A stretch of DNA of 64,000 nucleotides, taken from the NCBI RefSeq assembly GCF_019209905.1, contig NZ_JAHUTM010000004.1, positions 1-64,000 on the forward strand. Reading direction: 5' to 3'. Origin of the DNA: Corynebacterium sp. TAE3-ERU12 (GTDB taxonomy: Bacteria > Actinomycetota > Actinomycetes > Mycobacteriales > Mycobacteriaceae). Positions 18,208 to 29,433 of the stretch are shown here, piece by piece. The notes under the pieces are model-generated. The model did not search any database. It saw only the letters and a program-made list of their open reading frames with translations, and was not told the origin of the DNA. The stretch's first letter is position 1. The number at the start of each line of letters is the position of its first letter. The position numbers and the translations under genes were made by a program.

Positions 18208-18236
18208 CTTATTCATTGTTATGCAAGATATTCACT
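18208..18236 (-). promoter_or_regulatory. Probable ArgR operator / argC promoter region
   Basis: Three half-site words lie on one face of the helix: ATTCA at 18211-18215, ATGCA at 18221-18225 and ATTCA at 18230-18234 (TGAAT and TGCAT on the minus strand). ARG boxes in bacteria are built of TGAAT/ATTCA half sites, and the position just ahead of the first arginine gene fits. The arrangement is direct rather than the classic inverted one, so it is a candidate only. Confidence 0.5.
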
Positions 18237-18289
18237 GCCGTGGCGGGTCGGAGGCCCACTGCCCTAGCTCAGCTAGCGGCCGGACCGCC

Positions 18290-20803
18290 CTAACCGCGTA
18301 GTTCAGCCTGGTGCCGCTCAGCTGCGAGTTCCACCGCACTACGACGCGCCTGCGAGGCCTCTTCCTCAGTCAACGTGCGATCCGGGGCGCGGAACCGCAA
18401 TGCGAACGTCAACGAACGCCGGCCCTCACCCAACGCCGCAGACCGGTACACATCGAAGATCCGGATATCCTCCAGCAGCTCACCGGCACCTTCAGCCAAG
18501 GTCTGCTGCACAGCAGCCGCCGGCACCTCATCAGCCACCACCAGGGCCACGTCCTGCAGCACAGCCGGGAACGGGCTGAGCTTAGGCGCCGGGCGGTTTT
18601 CCACCACGGGCAGCGCATCCAGGTTCAATTCCATCGCGCAGGTGCGCTCCGGCAGATTGGCCTCACGACACACCTGCGGATGCAACTCGCCGGCAAACCC
18701 CACAACGGTGTCACCAACAGTGAACTTCGCGCACCGACCCGGGTGCCACGGCAACTCCTCAGCAGCAGAGATTTCCAGCTCCACACCGGCGGCGCGGCCG
18801 ACAATACGCGCCGCATCAATAGCATCGGCGACGCTGTAGGCACGGCCCTTGCCCCACGGGGTGTCCAGCTCAACACGACCACAAGCCACCGAGGCGACAT
18901 GCAGCGGCTGCTTCGGCAGGGAGGCGATGAGCGCATCAACCTCGGAATCAGCAGGACGCGCCGAGGTATCCAACATCGGGCTGCGCCCGTCACCCTGGGC
19001 GTGGGTGACCTGCTCAACACCATAGAGCGCCAGGTCAACCTGGCCGCGGGCAACATTGCGGCGCAGTGAATCCAGCATCGCCGGCAGCAGCGTGGTGCCC
19101 AGCTGGGCACGGTCGGACTCCAGCGGGTTGATGACCTTCACCGTATTGCGGCGCGGGTCATCCTGAGCCAGACCCCAGGAATCAAAGACATCATTAGCGG
19201 TAAACGGGGTCGGCAGGATCTCCAAGTACCCAGCGTGGGCCAGGGCGTGGCCCACGCGGCGGCGCAATTGCTGGCGCGGCGACAAGCCACGGCCAGCCGG
19301 GGCAACCGGCAGCACAACCGGGATATCCTCCAGCCCCTCCAGGCGAAGCACCTCTTCGACGAGGTCCTCCGGCATGGTCAGGTCCGGGCGCCACGTCGGC
19401 GGGGTGATGGTGAGCACCGCACCGGCGGTGGATTCCACAGTGCAGCCGACCTCTTCCAGGCGCGCCACAACGGTGGCTTCGGCGTATTCCACGCCGGCGA
19501 CCTTGCTGGGCTTCGTGGCGGCCATATCGATCGGCTTCGGGGTGGGTACCTCACCTACCAGGGTGCGGCCAGAGTCAATCTCGCCGCCGCCGTAGGTGGC
19601 CAGCAGCTGGCAGGCCAAGTCCAGGGCGGGTTCCACCAGAGCCGGGTCGACGCCACGCTCGAAGCGTCGGGACGCCTCCGAAGACAGCTTGTGCCGACGG
19701 CCGGTGCGGAAGGTGTACAGCGGCGACCAGTTGGCGGCTTCGAGCAGCACATCGGTGGTGGTCTCGGAGACCTCACTGGTCAGCCCGCCCATCACCCCGG
19801 CCAGGGACTGGATGCCCGACTCATCACAGATGACGACGTCCTCGGGGTCCAGGGTGCGTTCCACGTGGTCAAGCGTGGTGAGCTTCTCCCCCTTCTCGGC
19901 GCGGCGCACGGTGAGGTCACCGGTGATGGCAGCGGCGTCGAAGGCGTGCATCGGCTGGCCCAGCAGCAGCATCACGTAATTGGTGATGTCGGTGGGCAGG
20001 TTGACGCAGCGCTGACCGGCTAGCATCAGGCGACGCTGCATCCAGTACGGGGTGGGCGCGCTGGCATCCACGCCGGTAACGCGGCGCAGGCCGAAGCGGG
20101 TGGCCTCGGTCTCCGGGCGCAGTTCGACACCAATGGTGTCACCGTCGGTGGCGATGGGCTCAATATCGGCGGGGTCGACGAAGTCGAGGTTGAAGGCGGA
20201 GGCGATCTCGCGGCCAAGACCACGGCCAGACAGGGCGTAGCCACGGTCTGGGGTGATATTGACCTCGAAGACCTCGTCGTCAAGGCCAAGTACCGGGCGG
20301 GCATCAGCGCCGAGGCTGGTCTGCACCCCGCGCTCGGCGGCGTCGGCAAGATCCTGCTCCGACAGCGTCATGATGCCGCTGGAGGAATCAGTCAGGCCCA
20401 GCTCCGCGGCGGAGCAAATCATGCCTTCAGAGACCTTGCCGTAGGTTTTGCGGGCCGAAATTGCGAAACCGCCGGGCAGTACGCAGCCAGGCAGGGCAAC
20501 GACGACGGTGTCGCCCTCGGCGAAGTTGCGGGCACCACAGATAATATTCTGCGGCTCGCCGGTCTCATTGGCGTTGCCGACGCTGACCTGGCAGTAGCGG
20601 ATGGGCTTCTTGAAGCCCTCAAGCTCCTCGATGGCATCAACATGGCCAATGACCAGGGGGCCGTCAATGACGGGCAGTGGTTCGTGTCCTTCGGTTTCAA
20701 ATCCGACGCGGACGAAGCCGCTGTCGAGTTCGTCGGGGCTGACGGACCAACCAGGCTGCGCGGCGGCGACGATGTCGGTGACCCAAGACTGGGGAATGAA
20801 CAT
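18290..20803 (-). CDS. pheT: Phenylalanyl-tRNA synthetase beta subunit
   Basis: PheT is the large subunit of the alpha2beta2 phenylalanyl-tRNA synthetase. The 837-residue protein has an N-terminal tRNA-binding (EMAP-like) domain at residues about 40-155, the B3/B4 editing domain, the B5 domain, the synthetase-like core and a C-terminal anticodon-binding (FDX-ACB) domain ending with LTFALRFRAPDRTLTEEE. It lies 57 bases after pheS and is surely co-transcribed with it. Length and domain order are normal. Confidence 0.97.
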   Translation of the reverse strand: MFIPQSWVTDIVAAAQPGWSVSPDELDSGFVRVGFETEGHEPLPVIDGPLVIGHVDAIEELEGFKKPIRYCQVSVGNANETGEPQNIICGARNFAEGDTVVVALPGCVLPGGFAISARKTYGKVSEGMICSAAELGLTDSSSGIMTLSEQDLADAAERGVQTSLGADARPVLGLDDEVFEVNITPDRGYALSGRGLGREIASAFNLDFVDPADIEPIATDGDTIGVELRPETEATRFGLRRVTGVDASAPTPYWMQRRLMLAGQRCVNLPTDITNYVMLLLGQPMHAFDAAAITGDLTVRRAEKGEKLTTLDHVERTLDPEDVVICDESGIQSLAGVMGGLTSEVSETTTDVLLEAANWSPLYTFRTGRRHKLSSEASRRFERGVDPALVEPALDLACQLLATYGGGEIDSGRTLVGEVPTPKPIDMAATKPSKVAGVEYAEATVVARLEEVGCTVESTAGAVLTITPPTWRPDLTMPEDLVEEVLRLEGLEDIPVVLPVAPAGRGLSPRQQLRRRVGHALAHAGYLEILPTPFTANDVFDSWGLAQDDPRRNTVKVINPLESDRAQLGTTLLPAMLDSLRRNVARGQVDLALYGVEQVTHAQGDGRSPMLDTSARPADSEVDALIASLPKQPLHVASVACGRVELDTPWGKGRAYSVADAIDAARIVGRAAGVELEISAAEELPWHPGRCAKFTVGDTVVGFAGELHPQVCREANLPERTCAMELNLDALPVVENRPAPKLSPFPAVLQDVALVVADEVPAAAVQQTLAEGAGELLEDIRIFDVYRSAALGEGRRSLTFALRFRAPDRTLTEEEASQARRSAVELAAERHQAELRG

Positions 20804-20860
20804 AAAAGGGGTTCCTTTAGTACTGAAGAAAGTTCGTGGTACCGGTATCGGGCGCGGCCG

Positions 20861-22799
<1,939 letters not shown>

Positions 22800-22839
22800 A
22801 ACAGCGACGCTAGCCGATAGCTGCCCCAGAGATCCCACA

Positions 22840-22876
22840 AGCCGCCCTTGCCGAGCGAACTCAGCAAAGGGCGGCT
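22840..22876 (-). terminator. Hairpin terminator after rplT
   Basis: AGCCGCCCTT (22840-22849) pairs perfectly with AAGGGCGGCT (22867-22876), and lies 44 bases after the rplT stop. The T tract is poor, so termination may be partial. Confidence 0.5.
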
Positions 22877-22919
22877 AGGTGGATGCGCTAGCTACAACAG
22901 CCTTAATAGGCTTAGGAAA

Positions 22920-23303
22920 CTAGCTGGCCTTCTTGGCGTTAACGTCGGCCGGCAGAGCGGCGCGAGCAGCCTCGACCAGGGCGGTGAAAGCCTGCGGGTC
23001 GGTGACGGCAATCTCGGCGAGGTTCTTACGGTCAACCTCGATACCAGCGGCAGCCAGGCCCTGCATGAACCGGTTGTAGGGCATGTCATTAGCGCGGGCT
23101 GCGGCATTGATGCGGGTAATCCACAGGCGGCGGAACTGCGACTTACGGGCGCGACGGTCCCGGAACTCGTAGGTCTTCGAGTGGAGCATCTGCTCCTTCG
23201 CCTTGCGGTACAGGCGGGAGCGCTGGCCTCGGTAACCCTTTGCAGAGTTAAGGACCTCGCGGCGCTTCTTCTTGGCGTTTACGGAGCGCTTCACACGTGC
23301 CAC
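22920..23303 (-). CDS. rplT: 50S ribosomal protein L20
   Basis: L20 is a primary 23S-binding protein needed early in large-subunit assembly. The 127-residue basic protein begins [15 protein letters not shown] and contains the family block [15 protein letters not shown] and the [10 protein letters not shown] motif. It is the last gene of infC-rpmI-rplT, with a hairpin terminator downstream. Length is normal for actinobacteria. Confidence 0.97.
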   Translation of the reverse strand: MARVKRSVNAKKKRREVLNSAKGYRGQRSRLYRKAKEQMLHSKTYEFRDRRARKSQFRRLWITRINAAARANDMPYNRFMQGLAAAGIEVDRKNLAEIAVTDPQAFTALVEAARAALPADVNAKKAS

Positions 23304-23435
23304 GGTGATACTTCCTTACTTGGTTGGTACGTCCTGGGGGTGCGGACCAGATGGGCCGCTAAGTACGGTGCCCAATGGGTGGGTCCGCATGCTGTACACA
23401 ACTGGCGGAAAACGCCAGATGCTGCAAAAAGTGGG

Positions 23436-23630
23436 TTAGCCCTTGCCGAGCAGGCGCTTGACGCGCTTCACATCGGCCTTGGCGACCTCGGTGTCACCCT
23501 TCAGGCGACGGGTGCGGGTGGACGGCTTGCCCTCCAGGAGGTGCCGGCGGTTGGCCTGCTCGCGGCGGAACTTGCCGGAGCCGGTGGTCTTGATTCGCTT
23601 GGCGGTGCCCTTATGGGTCTTCTGCTTCAT
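23436..23630 (-). CDS. rpmI: 50S ribosomal protein L35
   Basis: L35 is a small basic protein of the large ribosomal subunit. The 64-residue sequence [20 protein letters not shown] and on is typical. The ATG at 23628-23630 is chosen because the longer upstream open frame is not conserved. It lies between infC and rplT; a gap of about 130 bases separates it from rplT. Confidence 0.97.
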   Translation of the reverse strand: MKQKTHKGTAKRIKTTGSGKFRREQANRRHLLEGKPSTRTRRLKGDTEVAKADVKRVKRLLGKG

Positions 23631-23795
23631 GGTGTGTCCACGTCTTTCGTTGTCAGTGTCACAAGTGCAAACGCCTACTGGCGCTGCCTTGAGACGCACC
23701 CCGACTGTGCTGCGGGATGCCTGGGTTGGCGGGCAGTTAGGGGCACGGCGCACCGGAGGGTTCCGGGGAACCGGTGGTGTGCCCGCTAACGGCTG

Positions 23796-24317
23796 TTACT
23801 TCTTGCCCTTACGGACCGGGGACAGAACCACCGTCATATTGCGGCCGTCCTGCTTCGGGCGGGACTCGACGACACCATGGTCGGCGACGTCATCGGCGAG
23901 CCGCTGCAAAAGCCGGAAGCCGAGTTCCGGACGTGACTGCTCACGACCGCGGAACATGATGGTGACCTTGACCTTGGACCCCTTATCCAGGAACCGGACG
24001 ACGTTGTTCTTCTTCGTCTCGTAGTCGTGGTCGTCGATCTTGGGACGGAACTTCTGTTCCTTCACCACGGTCTGCTGCTGGTTCTTGCGGGACTCGCGGG
24101 CCTTCTGGGCCTGCTCGTACTTGAACTTCCCGTAGTCCATGATCTTGCAGACCGGCGGCTTTGCGTTGGGCGCAACCTCTACGAGGTCAAGATCTGCCTC
24201 ATAGGCGATCTTGCGGGCTTCGTCCGTGCGGACGATACCCACCTGCTCTCCACCGGGACCGACGAGGCGGACCTCGGGAACCCGAATACGATCATTGATG
24301 CGAGTTTCAGCGCTGAT
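23796..24317 (-). CDS. infC: Translation initiation factor IF-3, probably with an ATC start codon
   Basis: IF-3 binds the 30S subunit and checks start codons. No ATG, GTG or TTG gives a complete protein: the first ATG/GTG-type start (24242) removes the conserved N-terminus. Reading further upstream gives [20 protein letters not shown], the standard actinobacterial IF-3 N-terminus, beginning at ATC (24315-24317) right after AGGAGG at 24322-24327. The resulting protein of about 173 residues has the N domain, the lysine-rich linker ([12 protein letters not shown]) and the C domain ([13 protein letters not shown]). Non-AUG starts are well known in infC, where IF-3 rejects its own start codon and so represses itself. 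The operon continues to rpmI and rplT. Confidence 0.93.
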   Translation of the reverse strand: MSAETRINDRIRVPEVRLVGPGGEQVGIVRTDEARKIAYEADLDLVEVAPNAKPPVCKIMDYGKFKYEQAQKARESRKNQQQTVVKEQKFRPKIDDHDYETKKNNVVRFLDKGSKVKVTIMFRGREQSRPELGFRLLQRLADDVADHGVVESRPKQDGRNMTVVLSPVRKGKK

Positions 24318-24646
24318 GTGGCCTCCTAAGTCGAACTGACTGATGCTGTCCTGACCACCGCGGGTCGGAAAAGGAGGAAGGCCACCAAGGGGCGCGCATG
24401 AGTGCCGACGCTGACCTGGGTCAGTGCCGGCGGGCAGCGCCCGCTAACTCAACTTCATAGCCAGGGCAGGCGTGAGGCCCACTCCCGACCAGGAAGTTGG
24501 TGGAACCCCGGCGCAACCCTAATTCTTTGGCGCACCCAGGGTGGGATCTTCATCCTCTTCGTTGCCTGACAGAAGCCACGCATATCTGCGCGGCCGCTAT
24601 CCGGCGGTCGTGACGGCAATAGTAGCACGTGGTTCGCGCAGGTAAA
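24318..24646 (-). promoter_or_regulatory. infC operon promoter and long leader
   Basis: On the minus strand a -35-like TTTACC (24641-24646) and a -10 TACTAT (24619-24624) are separated by 16 bases. The transcript would start near 24612, leaving a leader of almost 300 bases before infC. The leader is GC-rich with several possible stems (for example near 24430-24445) and has no convincing peptide. Such leaders often carry autoregulation by IF-3 or L20, but I cannot define a known motif here. Confidence 0.5.
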
Positions 24647-24845
24647 AAACATATGCCGGCCTGGGCGTGGCGGCGGCAGGATTGTCGCATTGCCGGGCAG
24701 CTAAAAGATGCCTTTTATGTCGCTTTTCACGTCACTGCAGCTCCTCCTGCCCCAGATCGCACACCGCGCACACCGCAGGCGGTAGCGCATAAACCCGGCA
24801 CCACCTGCGGATTCACATACTCGGCGGACACGCCACCACCGCAAC

Positions 24846-24865
24846 TAGACAGACCAGTCCGTCTA
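24846..24865 (+). promoter_or_regulatory. Palindromic operator 1 upstream of the thiosulfate transporter
   Basis: TAGACAGAC and GTCCGTCTA flank a two-base centre and pair with one mismatch, giving a 20-bp inverted repeat. It lies about 90 bases upstream of the transporter start and looks like a site for a dimeric (for example TetR-type) regulator. The regulator gene is not adjacent. Confidence 0.6.
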
Positions 24866-24886
24866 ATGTACGGTTAGCGCCACAGT

Positions 24887-24907
24887 TTAGACCGATCGGT
24901 CCATTAA
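24887..24907 (+). promoter_or_regulatory. Palindromic operator 2 upstream of the thiosulfate transporter
   Basis: A perfect 12-bp palindrome GACCGATCGGTC (24890-24901) lies within TTAGACCGATCGGTCCATTAA. It shares the TAGAC half with operator 1, 41 bases away. Together they suggest a shared repressor or activator. The bases 24647-24845 upstream show nothing else I can name. Confidence 0.6.
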
Positions 24908-24953
24908 CTGACACCTTACTGACACTTCGATTCTTCAAGGACGGTGCATCCGC

Positions 24954-26045
24954 ATGATCCTCACCGGCGCGGCTCTAGGAGTCGCACTTGGCTACGTGCT
25001 CCAACGCGGACGCTTCTGCGTTACGGGCTTTCTCCGCGATATCTGGCTCACCCGCACACTGCGCGGGTTCACCGCCCTCATGCTGGTTATCGCCGTCCAC
25101 GCCGTCGGTGTCTGGGCCCTCGGTGCCACCGGCGTCATCGAACTACGCGAACTCGGCTTCTCCCCCATCGCCACCATCGTCGGCGGCTTCATCTTCGGCT
25201 ACGGCATTGTCATCGCCGGCGGTTGCGCCACCGGCACCTACTACCGCGCAGGCGAAGGACTCGTCGGATCGTGGCTGGCACTGGTGGCCTACGCCCTTAG
25301 CTCCGCATTCTTCAAAATCGGCCCGGCCAGCGGTTTCACCGAAGCACTGCGTGGCCAAACCGTCGGCTCCGGCACCATTTACGACGATTTCGGCATCCCG
25401 GTCGTAGTACTGCTCGTCGCCCTCGTCGGCATCACCGGATTGCTGCTCTACCGCGAGCTGTCCAAGCCGAAACTCGCTATCCCCACCCTGCCGCCACAAA
25501 AAACCGGCCTGGCCCACATCCTCGCCGAAAAACCGTGGGGCCTCTACACCACGGCCACCATCGTGGGCATTATCGGCATCCTCGCCTGGCCACTATCGGA
25601 AGCCACCGGCCGTAATAAGGGCCTGGGCATCACCACCCCATCGGCCCACCTGGTGGGTTGGATCGGTTCGGGCGACTCGGAGTACCTCAACTGGGGCACC
25701 CTGCTCATTCTCGGCATCATCGTTGGTTCCTACCTCGCCGCGAAGCTCTCCGGCGAATTCCGCATCCGCGTTCCTGATGCGACCACTTCCTGGCGCTCGG
25801 TCCGCGGCGGCGTGGCCATGGGCGTAGGCGCCGTCCTTGCCGGTGGTTGCACCGTCGGCAATGGCATGGTCGCCACGGGCCTCTTCGCCTGGCAGGGCTG
25901 GATTTCCCTGTTCGCAATGTTCCTCGGTTGCGGTGTGGCAGCACGTATCTACCTGCTCAACAAGCCGCTACTGCCGGCCCGCACCCGCTCCACCAAGCCC
26001 GACACTGCCGACGCTGAGACCACCTCGGTGAAGGTCAACGCATAA
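24954..26045 (+). CDS. YeeE/YedE-family thiosulfate (sulfur) transporter, TsuA-like
   Basis: An integral membrane protein of 363 residues with about nine hydrophobic segments. It carries the conserved cysteine-containing motifs of the YeeE/YedE family: RGRFCVTG near residue 22, GGCATGTY near residue 90, GGCTVGNG near residue 302 and a GCG close to residue 328. Family members such as TsuA import thiosulfate through successive cysteine contacts. The following gene encodes a TusA-like sulfur carrier 26 bases away, so the pair probably takes up thiosulfate and hands the sulfur to metabolism. Two palindromic operators lie upstream, suggesting control by sulfur or redox state. The ATG start is the first in the frame; a weak GGACGGTG precedes it. 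Confidence 0.88.
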   Translation: MILTGAALGVALGYVLQRGRFCVTGFLRDIWLTRTLRGFTALMLVIAVHAVGVWALGATGVIELRELGFSPIATIVGGFIFGYGIVIAGGCATGTYYRAGEGLVGSWLALVAYALSSAFFKIGPASGFTEALRGQTVGSGTIYDDFGIPVVVLLVALVGITGLLLYRELSKPKLAIPTLPPQKTGLAHILAEKPWGLYTTATIVGIIGILAWPLSEATGRNKGLGITTPSAHLVGWIGSGDSEYLNWGTLLILGIIVGSYLAAKLSGEFRIRVPDATTSWRSVRGGVAMGVGAVLAGGCTVGNGMVATGLFAWQGWISLFAMFLGCGVAARIYLLNKPLLPARTRSTKPDTADAETTSVKVNA

Positions 26046-26071
26046 TTCCTCTGTCCACGAAAGGACTAATC

Positions 26072-26299
26072 ATGGCTACGAAAGTTCTCGAGACCAACGG
26101 CGCTGTGTGCCCCTTCCCCCTGCTGGAAGCCAAGGCTGCCATTAAGGAACTCAACCAGGGTGATGAGCTCGTCATCGGGTTCGACTGCACCCAGGGCACT
26201 GAAGCTATCCCCCGCTGGGCCGCCTCTGAAGGCCACGGCGTCAAAGACTTCCGCGCAACAGGCGACGCGGAATGGACCATCACTGTGGTGAAGGGCTAG
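26072..26299 (+). CDS. TusA/YeeD-like sulfur carrier protein
   Basis: A 75-residue protein of the SirA/TusA/YeeD family with the active-site motif CPFPLLEAK at residues 13-21; the cysteine carries sulfane sulfur. It follows the thiosulfate transporter by 26 bases, and GAAAGGA precedes the ATG, so the two genes form an operon. In the E. coli counterpart, YeeD partners YeeE for thiosulfate uptake. A strong terminator follows at 26319-26358. Confidence 0.9.
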   Translation: MATKVLETNGAVCPFPLLEAKAAIKELNQGDELVIGFDCTQGTEAIPRWAASEGHGVKDFRATGDAEWTITVVKG

Positions 26300-26318
26300 T
26301 TCCCCCACAGCATGATGT

Positions 26319-26358
26319 GCCGGCGCGCAAGAAGATCATGTCCTTCTTGTGCGCCGGC
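26319..26358 (+). terminator. Terminator of the thiosulfate-uptake operon
   Basis: A stem with about 16 pairs (GCCGGCGCGCAAGAAG against CTTCTTGTGCGCCGGC, one mismatch) with an eight-base loop follows the stop by 20 bases. The tail is moderately T-rich (GTTGTCCTGTATTT). It may also stop transcription coming from uvrA on the other strand. Confidence 0.75.
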
Positions 26359-26433
26359 GTTGTCCTGTATTTAAGGCACCTTAACGGCGAACCCTGACAC
26401 AACAACTACGCCTACTGACATCCGCCCTGACGG

Positions 26434-29313
26434 TCACTGTTTTGCTGCCGCGCTACGGCTCCCCGGCAGCATGTCCTTGAGGAACTGTCCCGTGTGGCTG
26501 GCCTCAACAGCGGCGACATCGTCCGGAGTGCCCTCGGCGACAACCGTGCCACCGCCAGCACCACCCTCGGGGCCCATGTCCACAATCCAGTCCGCGGCCT
26601 TGATCACGTCAAGGTTGTGCTCGATCACCATGATTGTGTTGCCCTTATCCACCAGGCCTTGCAGCACCATCATCAACCGGCGCACGTCCTCGAAGTGCAG
26701 GCCAGTGGTCGGCTCGTCGAGAATATAGGCGGTGCGGCCATTGGAGCGTTTCTGCAACTCCGCTGCGAGCTTCACGCGCTGCGCCTCACCGCCGGATAGC
26801 GTCGTCGCCGACTGGCCGAGGCGCACATACCCCAGACCCACGTCGACAAGCGTGTCTAAATAACGCGCGATAGAGGTGATCGGTTCGAAGAACCTCGCCG
26901 CCTCCGAGATGGGCATATCCAGTACCTCGGCGATGGTCTTGCCCTTGTATTTCACCTCAAGGGTTTCCCGGTTATAGCGCGCGCCGCCACATACCTCGCA
27001 GGGCACGTACACATCCGGCAGGAAGTTCATCTCAATCTTGATGGTGCCGTCGCCCTTACAGGCCTCACAGCGGCCACCCTTGACGTTAAAGCTGAACCGG
27101 CCGGCCTTATATCCGCGCACCTTCGCTTCCTGCGTTTCGGCGAAGAGGTTGCGGATCTTGTCGAACACGCCGGTGTATGTCGCCGGGTTAGACCGCGGGG
27201 TGCGGCCAATCGGTGACTGGTCGACCTGCACGAGCTTGTCCAGCTGATCCAGGCCGTCGACGCGGGTATGGCGACCCGGTACCTGGCGCGAACCGTTGAG
27301 TTCATTGGCCATCACCTTGGCCATAATGTCGTTGACCAGTGTGGATTTACCCGAACCGGACACGCCAGTAATGCAGGTGAGTACACCCAGCGGGAAGGAC
27401 ACGGTGACGTCCTTGAGGTTATTTTCCCGCCCACCGACGACGGTGACCATGCGGTCGAAATCTACTGGCCGACGAGTCTCTGGCACGGCCAGCACCCGTC
27501 GACCGGACAGGTAGGCGCCGGTCAGCGAGTCCTCGAGCTCCAGCACACCGTCGGGCTTGCCTTGGTAGACGATCTCGCCGCCGTATTCACCGGCACGTGG
27601 GCCAATATCGACTAGCCAGTCCGCAGCGCGGATGGTGTCTTCATCGTGCTCAACGACAATCAGGGTATTGCCGAGGTCACGCAGTTTTTTCAGCGTCTCA
27701 ATAAGGCGGTGATTATCCCGCTGGTGCAGACCAATGGACGGCTCATCGAGCACATAGAGCACACCGGCTAGGCCAGAACCGATCTGGGTGGCCAGCCGGA
27801 TTCGCTGCGCCTCACCACCAGACAGGGTGCCCGCAGAGCGCGCCAGCGAGAGGTAGTCCAGGCCGACATCAAGCAAGAACCGCAGCCGGGCCTGGACCTC
27901 ACGCAACACCCGGCCGGCGATCATCTCTTCACGCTTGCCCAGGGTGAGCTCATTGAGGAACTGGGAGGCCTCAGCCACGGACAGCTCGTTGACCTCGGCA
28001 ATGGACAGCTCACCGAAATGCGATGACGCCAGGGTTACCGCCAGGATCTCCGGCTTCAGGCGTGCGCCACCACAGGTCGGGCACGGCACTTCACGCATAT
28101 AACCGCGGAAGCGTTCCTTCTGCGAATCGCTCTCCGCCCACTCCAGTTTTCGGTGCAGGTACGGCAACACACCTTCAAACGGGGCGTTATAAGAACGGTG
28201 CCGACCAAAGCGGTTCTTGTACTTGACGTGCACCTTCGTCGAGGAGCCATTGAGCAGCGCCTTCCGGATCTTGGCCGGCAACTCCGCAAACGGGGTGTAC
28301 GCATCGAAGCCCAACTCCCCCGCCAAGGACTCAATTAAGCGAATGAAGTACTTGGAATTATGCGTCGAGGTCCAGGGCGCAAAAGCCTCGGCGGCCGGTT
28401 TCGTCGGGTCCGGCACCACTAGGTCAACATCAACCTCAAGTCGGGTACCCAAACCATCGCAGGCCGGGCAGGCACCATAGGGCGAGTTGAAGGAGAACGA
28501 GCGTGGTTCCAGCTCATCAACGGTGAGGCGGTGGCCGTTGGCGCAGGCCATTTTCTCACTGAAGCGCATCCGCCGGTTGGGGTCACTATCAGCCAGGTCG
28601 ACGCAATCGAGGACGACCACGCCGTCGGCAAGCTTAAGCGCGGTCTCGACGGAATCGGTGAGGCGCTGCTTCTGAGTGTCCTTAGCCTGCAGTCGGTCCA
28701 CGATAACGTCGATATCGTGCTTGACCTGCTTCTCCAGCTTCGGCGGGCTTGACAGCCGGTGCATCTGCCCATCGACCACGACGCGGGCATAACCACTGGC
28801 CGCGAGTTGCTCAAACAGGTCAACGAACTCGCCCTTGCGGGTACGCACCACCGGGGCGAGCACCTGGAATTTCGTGCCCTCCGGCAAAGCGAGCACCTGG
28901 TCAACGATCTGCTGCGGGGTTTGCGAACGCACCACCTCGCCACACTCCGGACAGTGCGGAGTGCCGGTGCGGGCGTAGAGAAGACGCAGGTAGTCGTGGA
29001 CTTCAGTAATCGTGCCGACGGTGGAGCGCGGGTTGCGGTTGGTCGACTTCTGGTCAATCGACACCGCCGGGGAGAGCCCCTCAATCATCTCCACTTCGGG
29101 TTTTTGCATCTGCCCGAGGAACATCCGCGCATACGAGGACAGCGACTCAACATAACGACGCTGACCTTCGGCGAAGATGGTGTCAAAGGCCAGGGAGGAT
29201 TTACCGGAACCGGACAGGCCCGTGAAGACAATGAACTGATCGCGGGGCAGATCAATATCGACGCCCTTGAGGTTGTGTTCGCGGGCGCCGCGGACGACGA
29301 GGCGTTCGGCCAC
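26434..29313 (-). CDS. uvrA: Excinuclease ABC subunit A
   Basis: UvrA recognises bulky DNA lesions together with UvrB in nucleotide-excision repair. The 959-residue protein has two ABC ATPase halves with Walker A loops GLSGSGKS (about 31) and GVSGSGKST (about 650), ABC signatures LSGGEAQR, and zinc-finger motifs CPECG, CPTCGG, CEACKG and CEVCGG. Length is normal. A LexA-like half-site overlapping a possible -10 (TATTAT) lies about 40 bases upstream, so DNA-damage induction is likely. The uvrB gene is 5 kb away on the same strand. Confidence 0.98.
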   Translation of the reverse strand: MAERLVVRGAREHNLKGVDIDLPRDQFIVFTGLSGSGKSSLAFDTIFAEGQRRYVESLSSYARMFLGQMQKPEVEMIEGLSPAVSIDQKSTNRNPRSTVGTITEVHDYLRLLYARTGTPHCPECGEVVRSQTPQQIVDQVLALPEGTKFQVLAPVVRTRKGEFVDLFEQLAASGYARVVVDGQMHRLSSPPKLEKQVKHDIDVIVDRLQAKDTQKQRLTDSVETALKLADGVVVLDCVDLADSDPNRRMRFSEKMACANGHRLTVDELEPRSFSFNSPYGACPACDGLGTRLEVDVDLVVPDPTKPAAEAFAPWTSTHNSKYFIRLIESLAGELGFDAYTPFAELPAKIRKALLNGSSTKVHVKYKNRFGRHRSYNAPFEGVLPYLHRKLEWAESDSQKERFRGYMREVPCPTCGGARLKPEILAVTLASSHFGELSIAEVNELSVAEASQFLNELTLGKREEMIAGRVLREVQARLRFLLDVGLDYLSLARSAGTLSGGEAQRIRLATQIGSGLAGVLYVLDEPSIGLHQRDNHRLIETLKKLRDLGNTLIVVEHDEDTIRAADWLVDIGPRAGEYGGEIVYQGKPDGVLELEDSLTGAYLSGRRVLAVPETRRPVDFDRMVTVVGGRENNLKDVTVSFPLGVLTCITGVSGSGKSTLVNDIMAKVMANELNGSRQVPGRHTRVDGLDQLDKLVQVDQSPIGRTPRSNPATYTGVFDKIRNLFAETQEAKVRGYKAGRFSFNVKGGRCEACKGDGTIKIEMNFLPDVYVPCEVCGGARYNRETLEVKYKGKTIAEVLDMPISEAARFFEPITSIARYLDTLVDVGLGYVRLGQSATTLSGGEAQRVKLAAELQKRSNGRTAYILDEPTTGLHFEDVRRLMMVLQGLVDKGNTIMVIEHNLDVIKAADWIVDMGPEGGAGGGTVVAEGTPDDVAAVEASHTGQFLKDMLPGSRSAAAKQ

Positions 29314-29350
29314 AGTCGGTGCCTTTCCTAGAGGGGGTGAGCGGTGGTCA

Positions 29351-29366
29351 TAATACAGGTGTTCGA
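29351..29366 (-). promoter_or_regulatory. LexA-like (SOS) site at the uvrA promoter
   Basis: The minus-strand sequence TCGAACACCTGTATTA matches the actinobacterial SOS box TCGAACRNNTGTTCGA in its first half and TGT centre, but not in its last bases. It overlaps a potential uvrA -10 box (TATTAT). The better SOS box at 40778-40793 shares the same first 12 bases, which supports the assignment. Confidence 0.5.
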
Positions 29367-29433
29367 TTACGGGCCGCGAACTACTCCCCTAGCGTGAAAA
29401 TTTTCTCAGCGAGCGGACCCATACGATCATATT

